From: Ascidiimonas aurantiaca
Lineage (GTDB): Bacteria > Bacteroidota > Bacteroidia > Flavobacteriales > Flavobacteriaceae
DNA length: 64,000 nt
Assembly: GCF_037646345.1 (NCBI RefSeq)
Contig: NZ_JBBEWR010000002.1
Location: 124,001-188,000 of the forward strand
Direction: 5' to 3'
This document shows, piece by piece, positions 25,020-33,967 of the stretch (within the stretch, counting starts at the first letter, position 1; each line of letters starts with the position of its first letter). The notes under the pieces were generated by a model that saw only the letters and a list, made by a program, of their open reading frames with translations, did not search any database and was not told the DNA's origin. The position numbers and the translations under genes were made by a program.

Positions 25020-26267
25020 ATGGATATACTTAGAATTAGTACGGCAGGAAGTGTAGATGATGGTAAAAGTACCCTTATTGGGAGGCTATTGTTTGATAAC
25101 CACGCACTCACTAAAGAACAACAAGAGCTTGTAAGGCAAAAAACCATTGAAAAAGGGATGTCTGATCTGGACTTTTCGGTAATTACTGATGGCCTCATAG
25201 CAGAAAGGGAACAGGGCATAACCATAGATGTTGCCCATATCTATTTTTCAACCGGACAACGCAAGTTTATTATTGCCGATAGCCCGGGGCACGTTGAATA
25301 TACCAGAAACATGGTTACCGGCGCATCGAATGCAGAGATATCTATCATTCTCATTGATGCCCGTAAAGGGCTCCTGGAGCAGAGTTACCGACATTTTTTT
25401 ATTAGCCAGTTGCTGCGTATGGAGAATGTGATCTTCTGTATCAATAAAATGGATCTGGTAGATTACAGCGAAGACATTTTTCTGAAAATAGCGGCTGATA
25501 TCAAACATATGGTAGATAGTTCTCAATACCATATACCAGAGATACATATTATTCCCATAAGTTCTCTTAAAGGAGATAATGTAGTACATGCTTCCGGCAA
25601 TACCCCCTGGTATCAGGGCGCTACACTCAACACATTGCTGCATACCATAAGTTCATCTTCTGCAGGTCTCAGAAGCTTTCGTATGGAAGTACAACAGGTA
25701 CTTCACGTTCAGAATGATGAGTTTGCTGATTTTAGGGGAATTACAGGGCGCATTAATGAAGGTGAAATAGAAACAGGAGCATCTGTTAAGATCCTTCCAT
25801 CGGGAAAAGAAGCAAAGATAAAAGAAATACGAAAGTTCGAATCTATTATGAAAAAGGCACAAAAAGGGGACTCTGTGGTCATAAGACTGGACCGTGATGT
25901 AGATGTTAGCAGAGGGGCTCTGTTGGTTAAACCGGGAGAAGAACCCGGGGAAGCCAGAACGGTTAATGCCACGGTAGTTTGGCTGGATGAAGAAGAGGGG
26001 CGTACCGGAAACAAATACCATATTCAGGCCGGAAGCCGCCTCAACCAGGCAAAACTTCAGCAAATCCAGTATATGGTGCCTCCCGAAAATCCGGGCCTGA
26101 AACTGGAAACATCAAAACTGGCCCTCAACGATATTGCTAAGATAGAACTACGGTTGGCAAGTCCTCTTTACCTCGATACCTTTACTGATAACAGAGCCAA
26201 TGGCGTGTTTATCCTTATCAATGCACAGACCCATAATACCTGTGCAGTAGGTTTTGTAGAAAACTAA
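25020..26267 (+). CDS. cysN: Sulfate adenylyltransferase subunit 1 (GTPase)
   Basis: CysN, 415 residues, the EF-Tu-like GTPase that drives APS formation by CysD. G1 is STAGSVDDGKSTLIGRLLFD, the switch region contains EREQGITIDVAH, G3 is DSPGHVEYTRNM, and G4 is NKMD; beta-barrel domains 2 and 3 follow. There is no fused APS kinase (CysC) domain at the C-terminus, and no separate cysC in the operon. The operon ends with a double hairpin. Confidence 0.97.
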   Translation: MDILRISTAGSVDDGKSTLIGRLLFDNHALTKEQQELVRQKTIEKGMSDLDFSVITDGLIAEREQGITIDVAHIYFSTGQRKFIIADSPGHVEYTRNMVTGASNAEISIILIDARKGLLEQSYRHFFISQLLRMENVIFCINKMDLVDYSEDIFLKIAADIKHMVDSSQYHIPEIHIIPISSLKGDNVVHASGNTPWYQGATLNTLLHTISSSSAGLRSFRMEVQQVLHVQNDEFADFRGITGRINEGEIETGASVKILPSGKEAKIKEIRKFESIMKKAQKGDSVVIRLDRDVDVSRGALLVKPGEEPGEARTVNATVVWLDEEEGRTGNKYHIQAGSRLNQAKLQQIQYMVPPENPGLKLETSKLALNDIAKIELRLASPLYLDTFTDNRANGVFILINAQTHNTCAVGFVEN

Positions 26268-26330
26268 TGATTTAAGAAAACAATTTTTTAAGAATTGTTT
26301 ATTTATATGCTGTTTTTTGAATTTTTCTGA

Positions 26331-26366
26331 AAAGAGGACTGCAACTGCGCAGTCCTCTTTGTTTTA
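26331..26366 (+). terminator. Rho-independent terminator after cysN
   Basis: Perfect 12-bp stem AAAGAGGACTGC (26331-26342) and GCAGTCCTCTTT (26349-26360) with a 6-nt loop, then GTTTTAA. A weaker AT-rich hairpin (AAACAATT/AATTGTTT, 26278-26300) precedes it. Because a minus-strand gene ends at 26414, the hairpin may serve both strands. Confidence 0.88.
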
Positions 26367-26413
26367 AGCCTTCTACGAATAAGCCCCGGAATTTGGTACG
26401 TATGCCTTCGGGA

Positions 26414-27877
26414 CTATAATCCCCTTATAATATTACTATACACATCTTTAAACTGATAGCCTTCTGTAAAACGTTGTTTATTGAGTTTGTTATAGCTTAC
26501 GAGCCCCCAAAGTAGAAACTCCATCATAAAATAACGATCGTTAGATGGGATATCGGGTTGAAATGTATTTACAAGTTCCCTCAGAGGTTTAACTTCATCC
26601 AGTATCTTTTTGTATTCTTCATCATTGAGGTCATCGTGCAGATCAATGTTATTTTCTTCAAAAAACCATTCGATCAAAGGCTGATATGGGCTGTTTTCAT
26701 CTGGTTTTTCCAGTTTTTCAATTTTTGGAAAGTACAACGCGAACAGGGTTTTAACACTATCTTCTATCAAATTTAGCGCTACTGCATCGGCACCTTCCTG
26801 TTCGCCTTCATATACGAGTTCTACTTTCCCGGTTATGGAAGGGATCACTCCGGTAAAATCTCCCAAACGTACGGTGGTTTCTGCATCTCCGTTAAGTAGT
26901 GAGCGTCTCTCGGCAGTACTCATAAGATTCTCATAAGCAGTGATACTCATACGGGCACTTACACCGCTCTTTTCATCAATAAACTCACTTTCGCGTGCTT
27001 CAAAACTAATTTGCTCGAGCAAATCACCTGCTAACTGAGGGATGTGTATCTTTTTAATTTGTTCGGGATTGATGCCGGCTTCCTGGGCAGTGATCTTTTT
27101 GGCAACAGCAATATCATGCGGATAGTGTGTGAGTATCTGAGAACCGATTCGATCCTTTAAAGGGGTAACGATACTTCCTCTATTGGTATAATCCTCAGGA
27201 TTGGCTGTAAAAACAAATTGAATATCTAAAGGCAGGCGTACTTTAAAGCCCCGTATTTGCACATCGCCTTCCTGCAGTATATTGAACAGGGCCACTTGTA
27301 TCCTGGCTTGCAGATCAGGCAGCTCATTAATCACAAAAATACAGCGGTTGGCTCGCGGTATCATTCCAAAATGTATAACACGGTCATCTGCATAGGATAG
27401 TTTAAGGTTGGCAGCTTTAATAGGGTCAACATCACCAATAAGATCTGCTACGGTAACATCTGGCGTGGCCAGTTTTTCAAAAAATCGTTCCTCTCGGTGT
27501 ATCCAGCTTATGGGCGCCTGGTCTCCTTTTTCTTCTATAAGGTCTCTTGCATATCGTGAAATGGGCAATAAAGGGTCATCATTAATTTCCGATCCGCTTA
27601 TTACCGGTATCCACTCATCCAGGAGTCTTGTCATTAAACGTGCCAGTCTTGTTTTTGCCTGCCCGCGTAAGCCCAGTAAATTTATGTTATGACAGGACAA
27701 AATGGCTCTTTCAAGCTCTGGGACCACTGTGTTTTCATAACCATAAATGCCTTCAAAAATGTTTTCCCGGTTCTTTATTTTCTGTATAAGATTTTCCCTG
27801 AGTTCCTGTTTTATGCTTTTCGTCTGGTAGCCGGCTTCTCGCAATTGCCCCAGCGTCTTAATTGTTTTAAAGTTCAT
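26414..27877 (-). CDS. MoxR/magnesium-chelatase-like AAA+ ATPase
   Basis: A 487-residue AAA+ protein. The Walker A region is GLRGQAKTRLAR (residues 69-80), the Walker B-like strand is CIFVINELPDL, and the sensor region is VFTANPEDYTNRGSIVTPLKDRIGSQI. The fold resembles the ChlI/BchI and MoxR families, which act with a VWA partner as metal-inserting or maturation chaperones. The VWA gene lies directly upstream on the same strand (37-nt gap), supporting a two-component machine. No tetrapyrrole genes are nearby, so a chelatase reaction is not assumed. Confidence 0.82.
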   Translation of the reverse strand: MNFKTIKTLGQLREAGYQTKSIKQELRENLIQKIKNRENIFEGIYGYENTVVPELERAILSCHNINLLGLRGQAKTRLARLMTRLLDEWIPVISGSEINDDPLLPISRYARDLIEEKGDQAPISWIHREERFFEKLATPDVTVADLIGDVDPIKAANLKLSYADDRVIHFGMIPRANRCIFVINELPDLQARIQVALFNILQEGDVQIRGFKVRLPLDIQFVFTANPEDYTNRGSIVTPLKDRIGSQILTHYPHDIAVAKKITAQEAGINPEQIKKIHIPQLAGDLLEQISFEARESEFIDEKSGVSARMSITAYENLMSTAERRSLLNGDAETTVRLGDFTGVIPSITGKVELVYEGEQEGADAVALNLIEDSVKTLFALYFPKIEKLEKPDENSPYQPLIEWFFEENNIDLHDDLNDEEYKKILDEVKPLRELVNTFQPDIPSNDRYFMMEFLLWGLVSYNKLNKQRFTEGYQFKDVYSNIIRGL

Positions 27878-27914
27878 ATAGCAATTTATCTTTCAATACT
27901 TTTAAAAATCTAAT

Positions 27915-29039
27915 TTATCCCCGTATGCGTTTCCTTCGGTTTTGTTCATAATCTTCAAAGATCATTTCACCCAATCCCCGCAATCCGGTATAAAAAGCCT
28001 TTCCTCTGTTCGCTTCTGTAAAGTGTTTTACAAAACGTTTTAAATACGGGTCCTGGGCAATCATGAAGGTAGTAATTGGAATATGTAGTTTTCTGGCCAT
28101 TCGTGCCATATCATAACATTTCCCTACAATATAGCTGTCCAGCCCGGCGCTATTCATATAATAAGAGCCGTCTTTTTCTCTAATACAACTGGGTTTGCCA
28201 TCGGTGATCATGAAAATTTGTTTGTTAGTATTTCGCTTTCGCCTTAACATATCCATGGCCAGTTGTAGCCCTGCTACCGTATTTGTATGATAGGGCCCTA
28301 CCTGAAGATAAGGAAGGTCCTTAATAGAAATGGGCCAGGCATCATTACCAAAAACCAGAATATCCAGCGTGTCTTTAGGATATCTTGTAGTAATCAATTC
28401 TGCCAGGGCCATAGCTACTTTTTTTGCCGGTGTTATTCTATCTTCTCCATAGAGGATCATACTATGACTTATATCGATCATAAGTACAGTACTCATTTGC
28501 GCCTTAAAACGGGTTTCTTCTACTACGAGGTCTTCTTCTGTGAGTTGAAAATTATCAATGCCGTGATTGGTTTGGGCATTTTTCAGGCTTTCTGTCATAG
28601 ATATTTGTTCAATACTGTCTCCATAACGGTATTCACGATATTCACCTGCATGCTCATCTCCGGTGCCTGTGTAGGATGTTTTATGATTCCCGGCTTTGCT
28701 CCTTTTTAGTTTTCCAAATATCTGCTCCAGTGCCTGCTGCCTGATAGCTCTTTCAGTTTTGGCTGTAATAGCCATACTGCCCTGGCCATTAGTGTCGAGC
28801 TCCTCACGTAAATATCCTTTCTTCTTAAGATCCTCAATAAAATCGTCAAGTGTGTATTCTTCATTGGTAAGATGGTATTCCTCATCCAATTGCCGGAGCC
28901 AGTCCAGTGCCTCATCTACATCTCCTGATGTGTGGGTTATAAGCTCCTTAAAAATATCAAACAATTTATCAAAAGGAGCCTGATAAGGGGTTTCATATTT
29001 TTCAAATCTAAACCCTTTTCTATTATGCATTTTTTTCAT
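27915..29039 (-). CDS. VWA-domain protein, partner of the MoxR-like ATPase
   Basis: 374 residues from the ATG at 29039; a further upstream in-frame start is possible. The N-terminal half (about 1-180) is helical and charged. The C-terminal half is a von Willebrand A domain with a complete MIDAS set: DISHS (residues 189-193), a conserved Thr region and MITDGKPS. It is cytoplasmic (no signal peptide). It is transcribed ahead of the ATPase, the arrangement of MoxR-VWA pairs such as ChlI/ChlD-like or RavA/ViaA-like systems. The client is unknown. Confidence 0.82.
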   Translation of the reverse strand: MKKMHNRKGFRFEKYETPYQAPFDKLFDIFKELITHTSGDVDEALDWLRQLDEEYHLTNEEYTLDDFIEDLKKKGYLREELDTNGQGSMAITAKTERAIRQQALEQIFGKLKRSKAGNHKTSYTGTGDEHAGEYREYRYGDSIEQISMTESLKNAQTNHGIDNFQLTEEDLVVEETRFKAQMSTVLMIDISHSMILYGEDRITPAKKVAMALAELITTRYPKDTLDILVFGNDAWPISIKDLPYLQVGPYHTNTVAGLQLAMDMLRRKRNTNKQIFMITDGKPSCIREKDGSYYMNSAGLDSYIVGKCYDMARMARKLHIPITTFMIAQDPYLKRFVKHFTEANRGKAFYTGLRGLGEMIFEDYEQNRRKRIRG

Positions 29040-29209
29040 GACCCTTAAAATTACCAAATTTTTAGATAGCGGTGCCAGCCTGCCGCACCTTATATCCTAA
29101 AAGTTTTGTTAATTAATACATAGCTAGGCAATCCTCCTGAGAGGTATTTGAAGTAATAATTATTATTAGTAACTTCACCAACATTCTGTATTTCTTAAAT
29201 TGAAAATTC

Positions 29210-29893
29210 ATGTCATTTTTTTTGAGAGGCATCTTTATAGTAACAGGTGCACTGCTTTTGGCATCGTGTAGCGCTGCCCGTATAGTTGATAAACCCGTAG
29301 TTTTTAATGAACAGCGAAAACAACTTACCCTGGAGTATCTTAAGGAGCGTTACCGGCTGGAACAGTCAGAACCGCAAATATTACCCAAAATGATTGTTTT
29401 GCATTGGACGGCTATTCCTGATCTCGAGAGGTCGTTTAAGGCATTTCGAGATCCTGTATTACCTAATTGGCGACCTGAGATTGCAGGCGCCGGTGCTTTG
29501 AATGTTTCTGCTCATTTTCTTATAGATCGTGATGGAACTATTTACCGGCTGGTACCGGAAGAGGTAATGGCACGGCATGTTATTGGACTCAACCATTGTG
29601 CCATAGGGGTCGAGAATGTAGGAGGTACTCAGGATACACCCTTAACAAAGGCACAGGTAAGAGCTAATATCAAGCTCATAAAATACCTCAAAAAAAAGTA
29701 TCCCATAGACTATCTCATTGGTCATTATGAATATACTTTGTTTGAGGGGCACGAGCTCTGGCTGGAAACCAACGATGCCTATCGTACAGAAAAAACCGAT
29801 CCCGGACCGGCTTTTATGAATGAAGTACGCAATGCCGTTAAACAATTGAATTTTAAACTCCTACCTCAAAAAAACACTCAAAATGGCAACTAA
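29210..29893 (+). CDS. N-acetylmuramoyl-L-alanine amidase lipoprotein (Amidase_2)
   Basis: A 227-residue lipoprotein with a type II signal sequence and lipobox LASC (Cys20). The amidase_2/PGRP fold is shown by the zinc ligands His65 (MIVLHWTAIP), His172 (LIGHYEY) and Asp197 (KTDPGPAF), with AHFLIDRDGTIYRL and NHCAIGVENVGG between. It should cleave the bond between N-acetylmuramic acid and L-alanine in peptidoglycan, from the periplasmic side. Its 3' end overlaps the next gene by 11 nt, so the three exported proteins here are likely coexpressed. Confidence 0.88.
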   Translation: MSFFLRGIFIVTGALLLASCSAARIVDKPVVFNEQRKQLTLEYLKERYRLEQSEPQILPKMIVLHWTAIPDLERSFKAFRDPVLPNWRPEIAGAGALNVSAHFLIDRDGTIYRLVPEEVMARHVIGLNHCAIGVENVGGTQDTPLTKAQVRANIKLIKYLKKKYPIDYLIGHYEYTLFEGHELWLETNDAYRTEKTDPGPAFMNEVRNAVKQLNFKLLPQKNTQNGN

Positions 29894-31346
29894 AAAAGGT
29901 TTTTTATACGGTATAGCTTCTTTATGCTTCACCTTGGCCTATGCGCAGGATTTTGAAGAAGATCTATACAATTCCTACGATCGTTTTAAAGAAAAGAGTC
30001 TTACTGAAAGAAGGTTTAAACATGTAGATTTACAACCTTTAATTGAGAATTTATCAGGACATGACCTTATAGATAAAAGCACTGTGGGATACTCTATAGA
30101 AGGCCGCAAACTTTCCCTTTTAAGCATGGGTAGTGGTACGGTTGATGTTTTTCTATGGTCGCAGATGCACGGTGATGAGCCCACGGCTACTGCTGCTGTT
30201 TTTGATATTCTTAATTATTTTACCGATACACAAAAAGATGCCCGAAAAACCCGAATGCTTGAAAACCTTCGTATTCACTTTTTGCCTATGCTCAATCCCG
30301 ATGGGGCTGAGGTATATAAACGCCGTAATACACTGGGAATTGATGTTAATCGGGATGCCTTACGACTGCAGTCGCCTGAAGGAAGGACCCTAAAGCGTGT
30401 AAGAGATAGTTTAGAGGCCGATTTTGGTTTTAACCTGCATGACCAGAGTATTCATTACAATACTTCAAGAACCGCCAATACAGCCACTGTTTCTTTTTTG
30501 GCACCGGCCTATAATTATGAAAAATCGGTAAATAAGGTTAGAGGTGATGCCATGAAAATCATTGTTCATATGAATGAAGTATTGCAAAGGTATATACCGG
30601 GAAAAGTAGGAAGGTATAACGATGATTTTGAACCCAGGGCATTTGGCGATAATATCCAGAAATGGGGAACCAGCACCATACTTATTGAGTCAGGAGGGTA
30701 TCCGGGCGATATAGAAAAGCAATACATCAGAAAGTTGAATTTTGTGTCGATCCTTTCGGCCTTAGATGCCATTGCATCTGGAGACTACTCACAAAAACCT
30801 TTGCCTGCCTATGAAGATATCCCGCATAATGACCGCAAATTATTTGACCTCAAGCTCACCGGGTTCACATATCCTATTCAAGATAAAACATATATACTTG
30901 ATATAGGTATACACCATTCGGAAACACAGGATACAGAAACCCAAAAACTGTATTATAACGGAAGGGTATCTGACCAGGGGGATCTGTCCACCTTTTTCGG
31001 ATATAAAGAAAAAGATATGAACGGTTATACATATGTACCTGCAAAAGTGTATCCTGAAAAGTTGGCAGATATGGGAGCATTGGGAAAACTTGATATAAAA
31101 AGCCTTCTTCAAAAAGGATATGCTTATTTGAAAATAGAGAATGTGCCTGAAGACCAAGTTTTTACCGATTTCCCTATGCATCTTGTTCCCGATGGCTTTG
31201 AGCCTTCATCGCTGTTAAACCCGGGAGTAAATGCTACTTTTTTCCTGGCTAAAAATAACAGTATTCACTATGCGGTGATCAATGGTTTTTTGATAGATGT
31301 GAATAATGTAGAGTCAAACAATGGAAACGGTCTCATCATCAGGTAA
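29883..31346 (+). CDS. M14-family zinc carboxypeptidase, exported
   Basis: 487 residues with a signal peptide (MATKKGFLYGIASLCFTLAYA). The M14 metallopeptidase core has the zinc ligands His96 and Glu99 (QMHGDEPT) and His186 (FNLHDQ), the substrate-carboxylate motif NRD (156-158, in LGIDVNRDAL), and LIESGGYPGD as the probable catalytic Glu region. The C-terminal 200 residues are not assigned. Given neighbours that act on cell-wall material, the substrate could be a peptidoglycan peptide, but a nutritional peptidase is equally possible. Confidence 0.82.
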   Translation: MATKKGFLYGIASLCFTLAYAQDFEEDLYNSYDRFKEKSLTERRFKHVDLQPLIENLSGHDLIDKSTVGYSIEGRKLSLLSMGSGTVDVFLWSQMHGDEPTATAAVFDILNYFTDTQKDARKTRMLENLRIHFLPMLNPDGAEVYKRRNTLGIDVNRDALRLQSPEGRTLKRVRDSLEADFGFNLHDQSIHYNTSRTANTATVSFLAPAYNYEKSVNKVRGDAMKIIVHMNEVLQRYIPGKVGRYNDDFEPRAFGDNIQKWGTSTILIESGGYPGDIEKQYIRKLNFVSILSALDAIASGDYSQKPLPAYEDIPHNDRKLFDLKLTGFTYPIQDKTYILDIGIHHSETQDTETQKLYYNGRVSDQGDLSTFFGYKEKDMNGYTYVPAKVYPEKLADMGALGKLDIKSLLQKGYAYLKIENVPEDQVFTDFPMHLVPDGFEPSSLLNPGVNATFFLAKNNSIHYAVINGFLIDVNNVESNNGNGLIIR

Positions 31347-32196
31347 ATTTTTACAACATTTATTGGCTAATTACACTTTGCGTCTGCACTTTCTCTGGTT
31401 GGTTTTTACTGCGGGAGTGTTTACTTCATCAGCTCAGGAGCTTTTAGGTGATACGGGTAATTTTCGGTTTTGGGAAACACAACTCACTGCGCAGGGGCAA
31501 CCCCAAAAGGTATTTGTTCTGGAGATAGCCAAAACTGCTCTTAACGGGCACAATCTTACTCTGGCGTATGCCCGTGACTCTTTGGTCACTACAAGTATGA
31601 TGGCAAAGAGCGCACAGGCTGTTGTTGCTATTAACGGAGGCTTTTTTAATGTAAACGAAGGATATCCCGTTACTTATACTGAAATTAACGGAATCCCTAT
31701 AGGTTTTACAGAAAGTACGGAACAAAGGCAGCAGGAACCCGATTATTTTCTCAACGGATCGGTAATAGCAGATACTATGGGAAACTTAAAAATAGAAGCA
31801 GTTAAAACCGATAAATTCTATCAAAACTCCAAAGAAGAAAAACTTGTACTGGTAGCAGGCCCTTTGCTGGTAGCCAATTCTGTAACTACCGTACTGCCGG
31901 ATATCGCCTTTGTAAATAAAAGGCACCCGCGAAGTTGTCTTTGCGAAAAGGAAAAGACATTTTATTTTATTGTGGTCGATGGAAGAAGTGAGGTATCTGT
32001 AGGGATGAGTTTAAGAGAGTTACAGCAATTCCTGGAGAAATTGGGATGCAAAAATGCACTCAATCTCGATGGAGGAGGTTCATCAACACTATGGGTTGAT
32101 TTTCCTGAAAAAGAAGGTGTATTGAACCGACCCAGTGATGCAGCCGGGGAAAGGCCTGTACATAATGCATTAATACTGGTTCCTGAAAATCAATGA
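31321..32196 (+). CDS. Exported phosphodiester glycosidase family protein (NAGPA domain)
   Basis: 291 residues with an N-terminal hydrophobic signal segment ending near SSAQ. The domain related to N-acetylglucosamine-1-phosphodiester alpha-N-acetylglucosaminidase is indicated by AVVAINGGFFNV and CKNALNLDGGGSSTLWV. Such proteins cleave sugar-phosphate diesters; the bacterial substrate is uncertain. The start overlaps the M14 gene by 26 nt. Its last seven bases overlap the end of the convergent BCCT gene, with no terminator between. Confidence 0.78.
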   Translation: METVSSSGKFLQHLLANYTLRLHFLWLVFTAGVFTSSAQELLGDTGNFRFWETQLTAQGQPQKVFVLEIAKTALNGHNLTLAYARDSLVTTSMMAKSAQAVVAINGGFFNVNEGYPVTYTEINGIPIGFTESTEQRQQEPDYFLNGSVIADTMGNLKIEAVKTDKFYQNSKEEKLVLVAGPLLVANSVTTVLPDIAFVNKRHPRSCLCEKEKTFYFIVVDGRSEVSVGMSLRELQQFLEKLGCKNALNLDGGGSSTLWVDFPEKEGVLNRPSDAAGERPVHNALILVPENQ

Positions 32197-33650
32197 CGCT
32201 TTCGTTGAAAGTCCATTAAAAAAATAAGGGTCATTACTACCATAAACAAAGCAAACGGCAGGGAAGTAATAATGAGTAGTTTTTGAAGCGCCTGAAGAAC
32301 ATCTGTATCGGGCCGGGCATTTCCAAGAATTAGAATGGCTACCGCAAACACTGCAATAAATACACTCCATATAAGCCGGTGCTTTCGCGAGGGTTTTTTA
32401 CTTCCTTTATCGGTAAACATACTAAGTACGAATACTGCCGAATCTACAGAAGTTACCAGAAAACTAATAAGCAGGAAAATAGAAACGGCGTTTACCAGTC
32501 CCTGAAAGGGGTAATTTCTAAGAAATATAAAAAGGGAAGTGAATACATTGTCAAATTCACCTTTATAGGTTCCCCAGTTGTCAATGAGTTGAAAGGCAGA
32601 TTCCCCAAAGACCGAAAACCAGAAAAAAGTACCTAATGAGGGGATGATCATTACACCCAGTAGTAAAGATCTAAGTGTGCGGCCGCGTGAAATACGTGCG
32701 ATAAAAATACCGGTAAACGGGGCCCATGCCAGCCAGAAGGCCCAGTAATAGTAAGTCCAATCCGTTAAAAATGCCTTTCCCGGGTTAAAGGGACCGGCGG
32801 CTATGCTCAAAGGAATAAAATCTATAATATATTGATAAGTGGCTCTGCCAAACGATGTAATAACGGCGGTTATATTACTTTGAGTAAAAATAAAAGCCAG
32901 CAGAATAAGGGTTACCGCAATGTTAAGCCTGGATATTACTTTGATACCTTTATTAACACCGGCCCATACCGATAAAAAAGCTAAAAAGCAGATGAGGAGG
33001 GTAAGGAATATGGTGAACTTAATTCCAAAACCGGCATCAAACAAATGGTTAAGTCCCCCGTTAATTTGTGTAGTTCCTAAACCTATGGCCCCAATAAGCC
33101 CGAATACCGTAGTGATAACAGCGAGTATATCGATCCCGTTTTTGGCTATGGGAAGCCGGATACGGTTCTCTATGGCCGAACTTACCAGTACTTTTTTCTT
33201 ATGAATAAAGATGTAGTACCCGATAATCATGGCAAAGAGTGCATAAAAAGCCCAGGGCGTAAACCCCCATTGGTAAAAGGTGTATTCAAGGGCAATAATG
33301 CGAGAAGGAACGTCACTTTGAAAAGGTGGATGATGTTTCATATACACAGGTTCCTGTACTGCCCTTAATAAAATGCCGGCTCCCATACCTGCACTGTATA
33401 GCATGGCTACCCAGGACCATAGGGAATGCTCCGGTTTTTCAGTTTTCCCCCCTAATCTTTTTCTACCCAGAGGAGAAAGTGCAACTCCCACAATAAAAAG
33501 TACACAAAACAGGCCCAACCACAGATAAAAATTACCAAACCAGTTACGTACCCATATAGAAACATTTTCTATAAGCTCATAATACGTTTCAGTAATAAAA
33601 AAAGAAGGAAGGGTAAAAATCAAAAGAATACCTAAGGAAAGGTATAACAA
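32190..33650 (-). CDS. BCCT-family transporter
   Basis: 486 residues, about 12 membrane segments. The family motifs GMGAGILLRAVQEPVYM and the block WTYYYWAFWLAWAPFTGIFIARISRGRT place it in the betaine/carnitine/choline transporter family, sodium- or proton-coupled importers of quaternary ammonium compounds. The ligand is not inferable. The 33650 start is TTG; no in-frame ATG lies upstream, while the frame stays open for another 100 nt with a basic segment (IKKYRKN), so the true N-terminus may be slightly longer from a non-ATG codon. Confidence 0.85.
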   Translation of the reverse strand: MLYLSLGILLIFTLPSFFITETYYELIENVSIWVRNWFGNFYLWLGLFCVLFIVGVALSPLGRKRLGGKTEKPEHSLWSWVAMLYSAGMGAGILLRAVQEPVYMKHHPPFQSDVPSRIIALEYTFYQWGFTPWAFYALFAMIIGYYIFIHKKKVLVSSAIENRIRLPIAKNGIDILAVITTVFGLIGAIGLGTTQINGGLNHLFDAGFGIKFTIFLTLLICFLAFLSVWAGVNKGIKVISRLNIAVTLILLAFIFTQSNITAVITSFGRATYQYIIDFIPLSIAAGPFNPGKAFLTDWTYYYWAFWLAWAPFTGIFIARISRGRTLRSLLLGVMIIPSLGTFFWFSVFGESAFQLIDNWGTYKGEFDNVFTSLFIFLRNYPFQGLVNAVSIFLLISFLVTSVDSAVFVLSMFTDKGSKKPSRKHRLIWSVFIAVFAVAILILGNARPDTDVLQALQKLLIITSLPFALFMVVMTLIFLMDFQRKRH

Positions 33651-33967
33651 AACATTTTTTCGATATTTTTTTATAAAACTAATGGTTAGTGTTTTAGTAA
33701 AATCGGGCTGTATATTTATCGGGCATATACCTGTATTATTCCCTGATCATCTTTTGGAACAAAACAGTCGCATCGCTAAAGTAATAAAATTCACCGTCTT
33801 TTATGAAAAACAAAGCGACCGGGTTACGCAAAATATTGTTGTAAATACCTGTTTTTAGATTTTTGCAGCAAGTATAAAAGCATTAGTTTTGTGCCCTTTA
33901 AAAATAAGAGCTGTGTATTATATTTTGCATGGCATCAGATATTTACGAGACAATCTAACCCCATGCT
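33651..33967. other. Intergenic region between divergent transporter genes
   Basis: 317 nt between the BCCT and SulP genes. No gene or clear hairpin was found. It should hold both promoters; TTTG and TATATTTTG-like segments occur near 33888 and 33919 but with non-ideal spacing, so no promoter is called. Confidence 0.5.

Noticed and set aside
28287..28709. Plus-strand frame of 140 codons antisense to the VWA gene
   Set aside because: It lies wholly opposite a well-supported gene with complete MIDAS motifs; its translation has no recognisable features.
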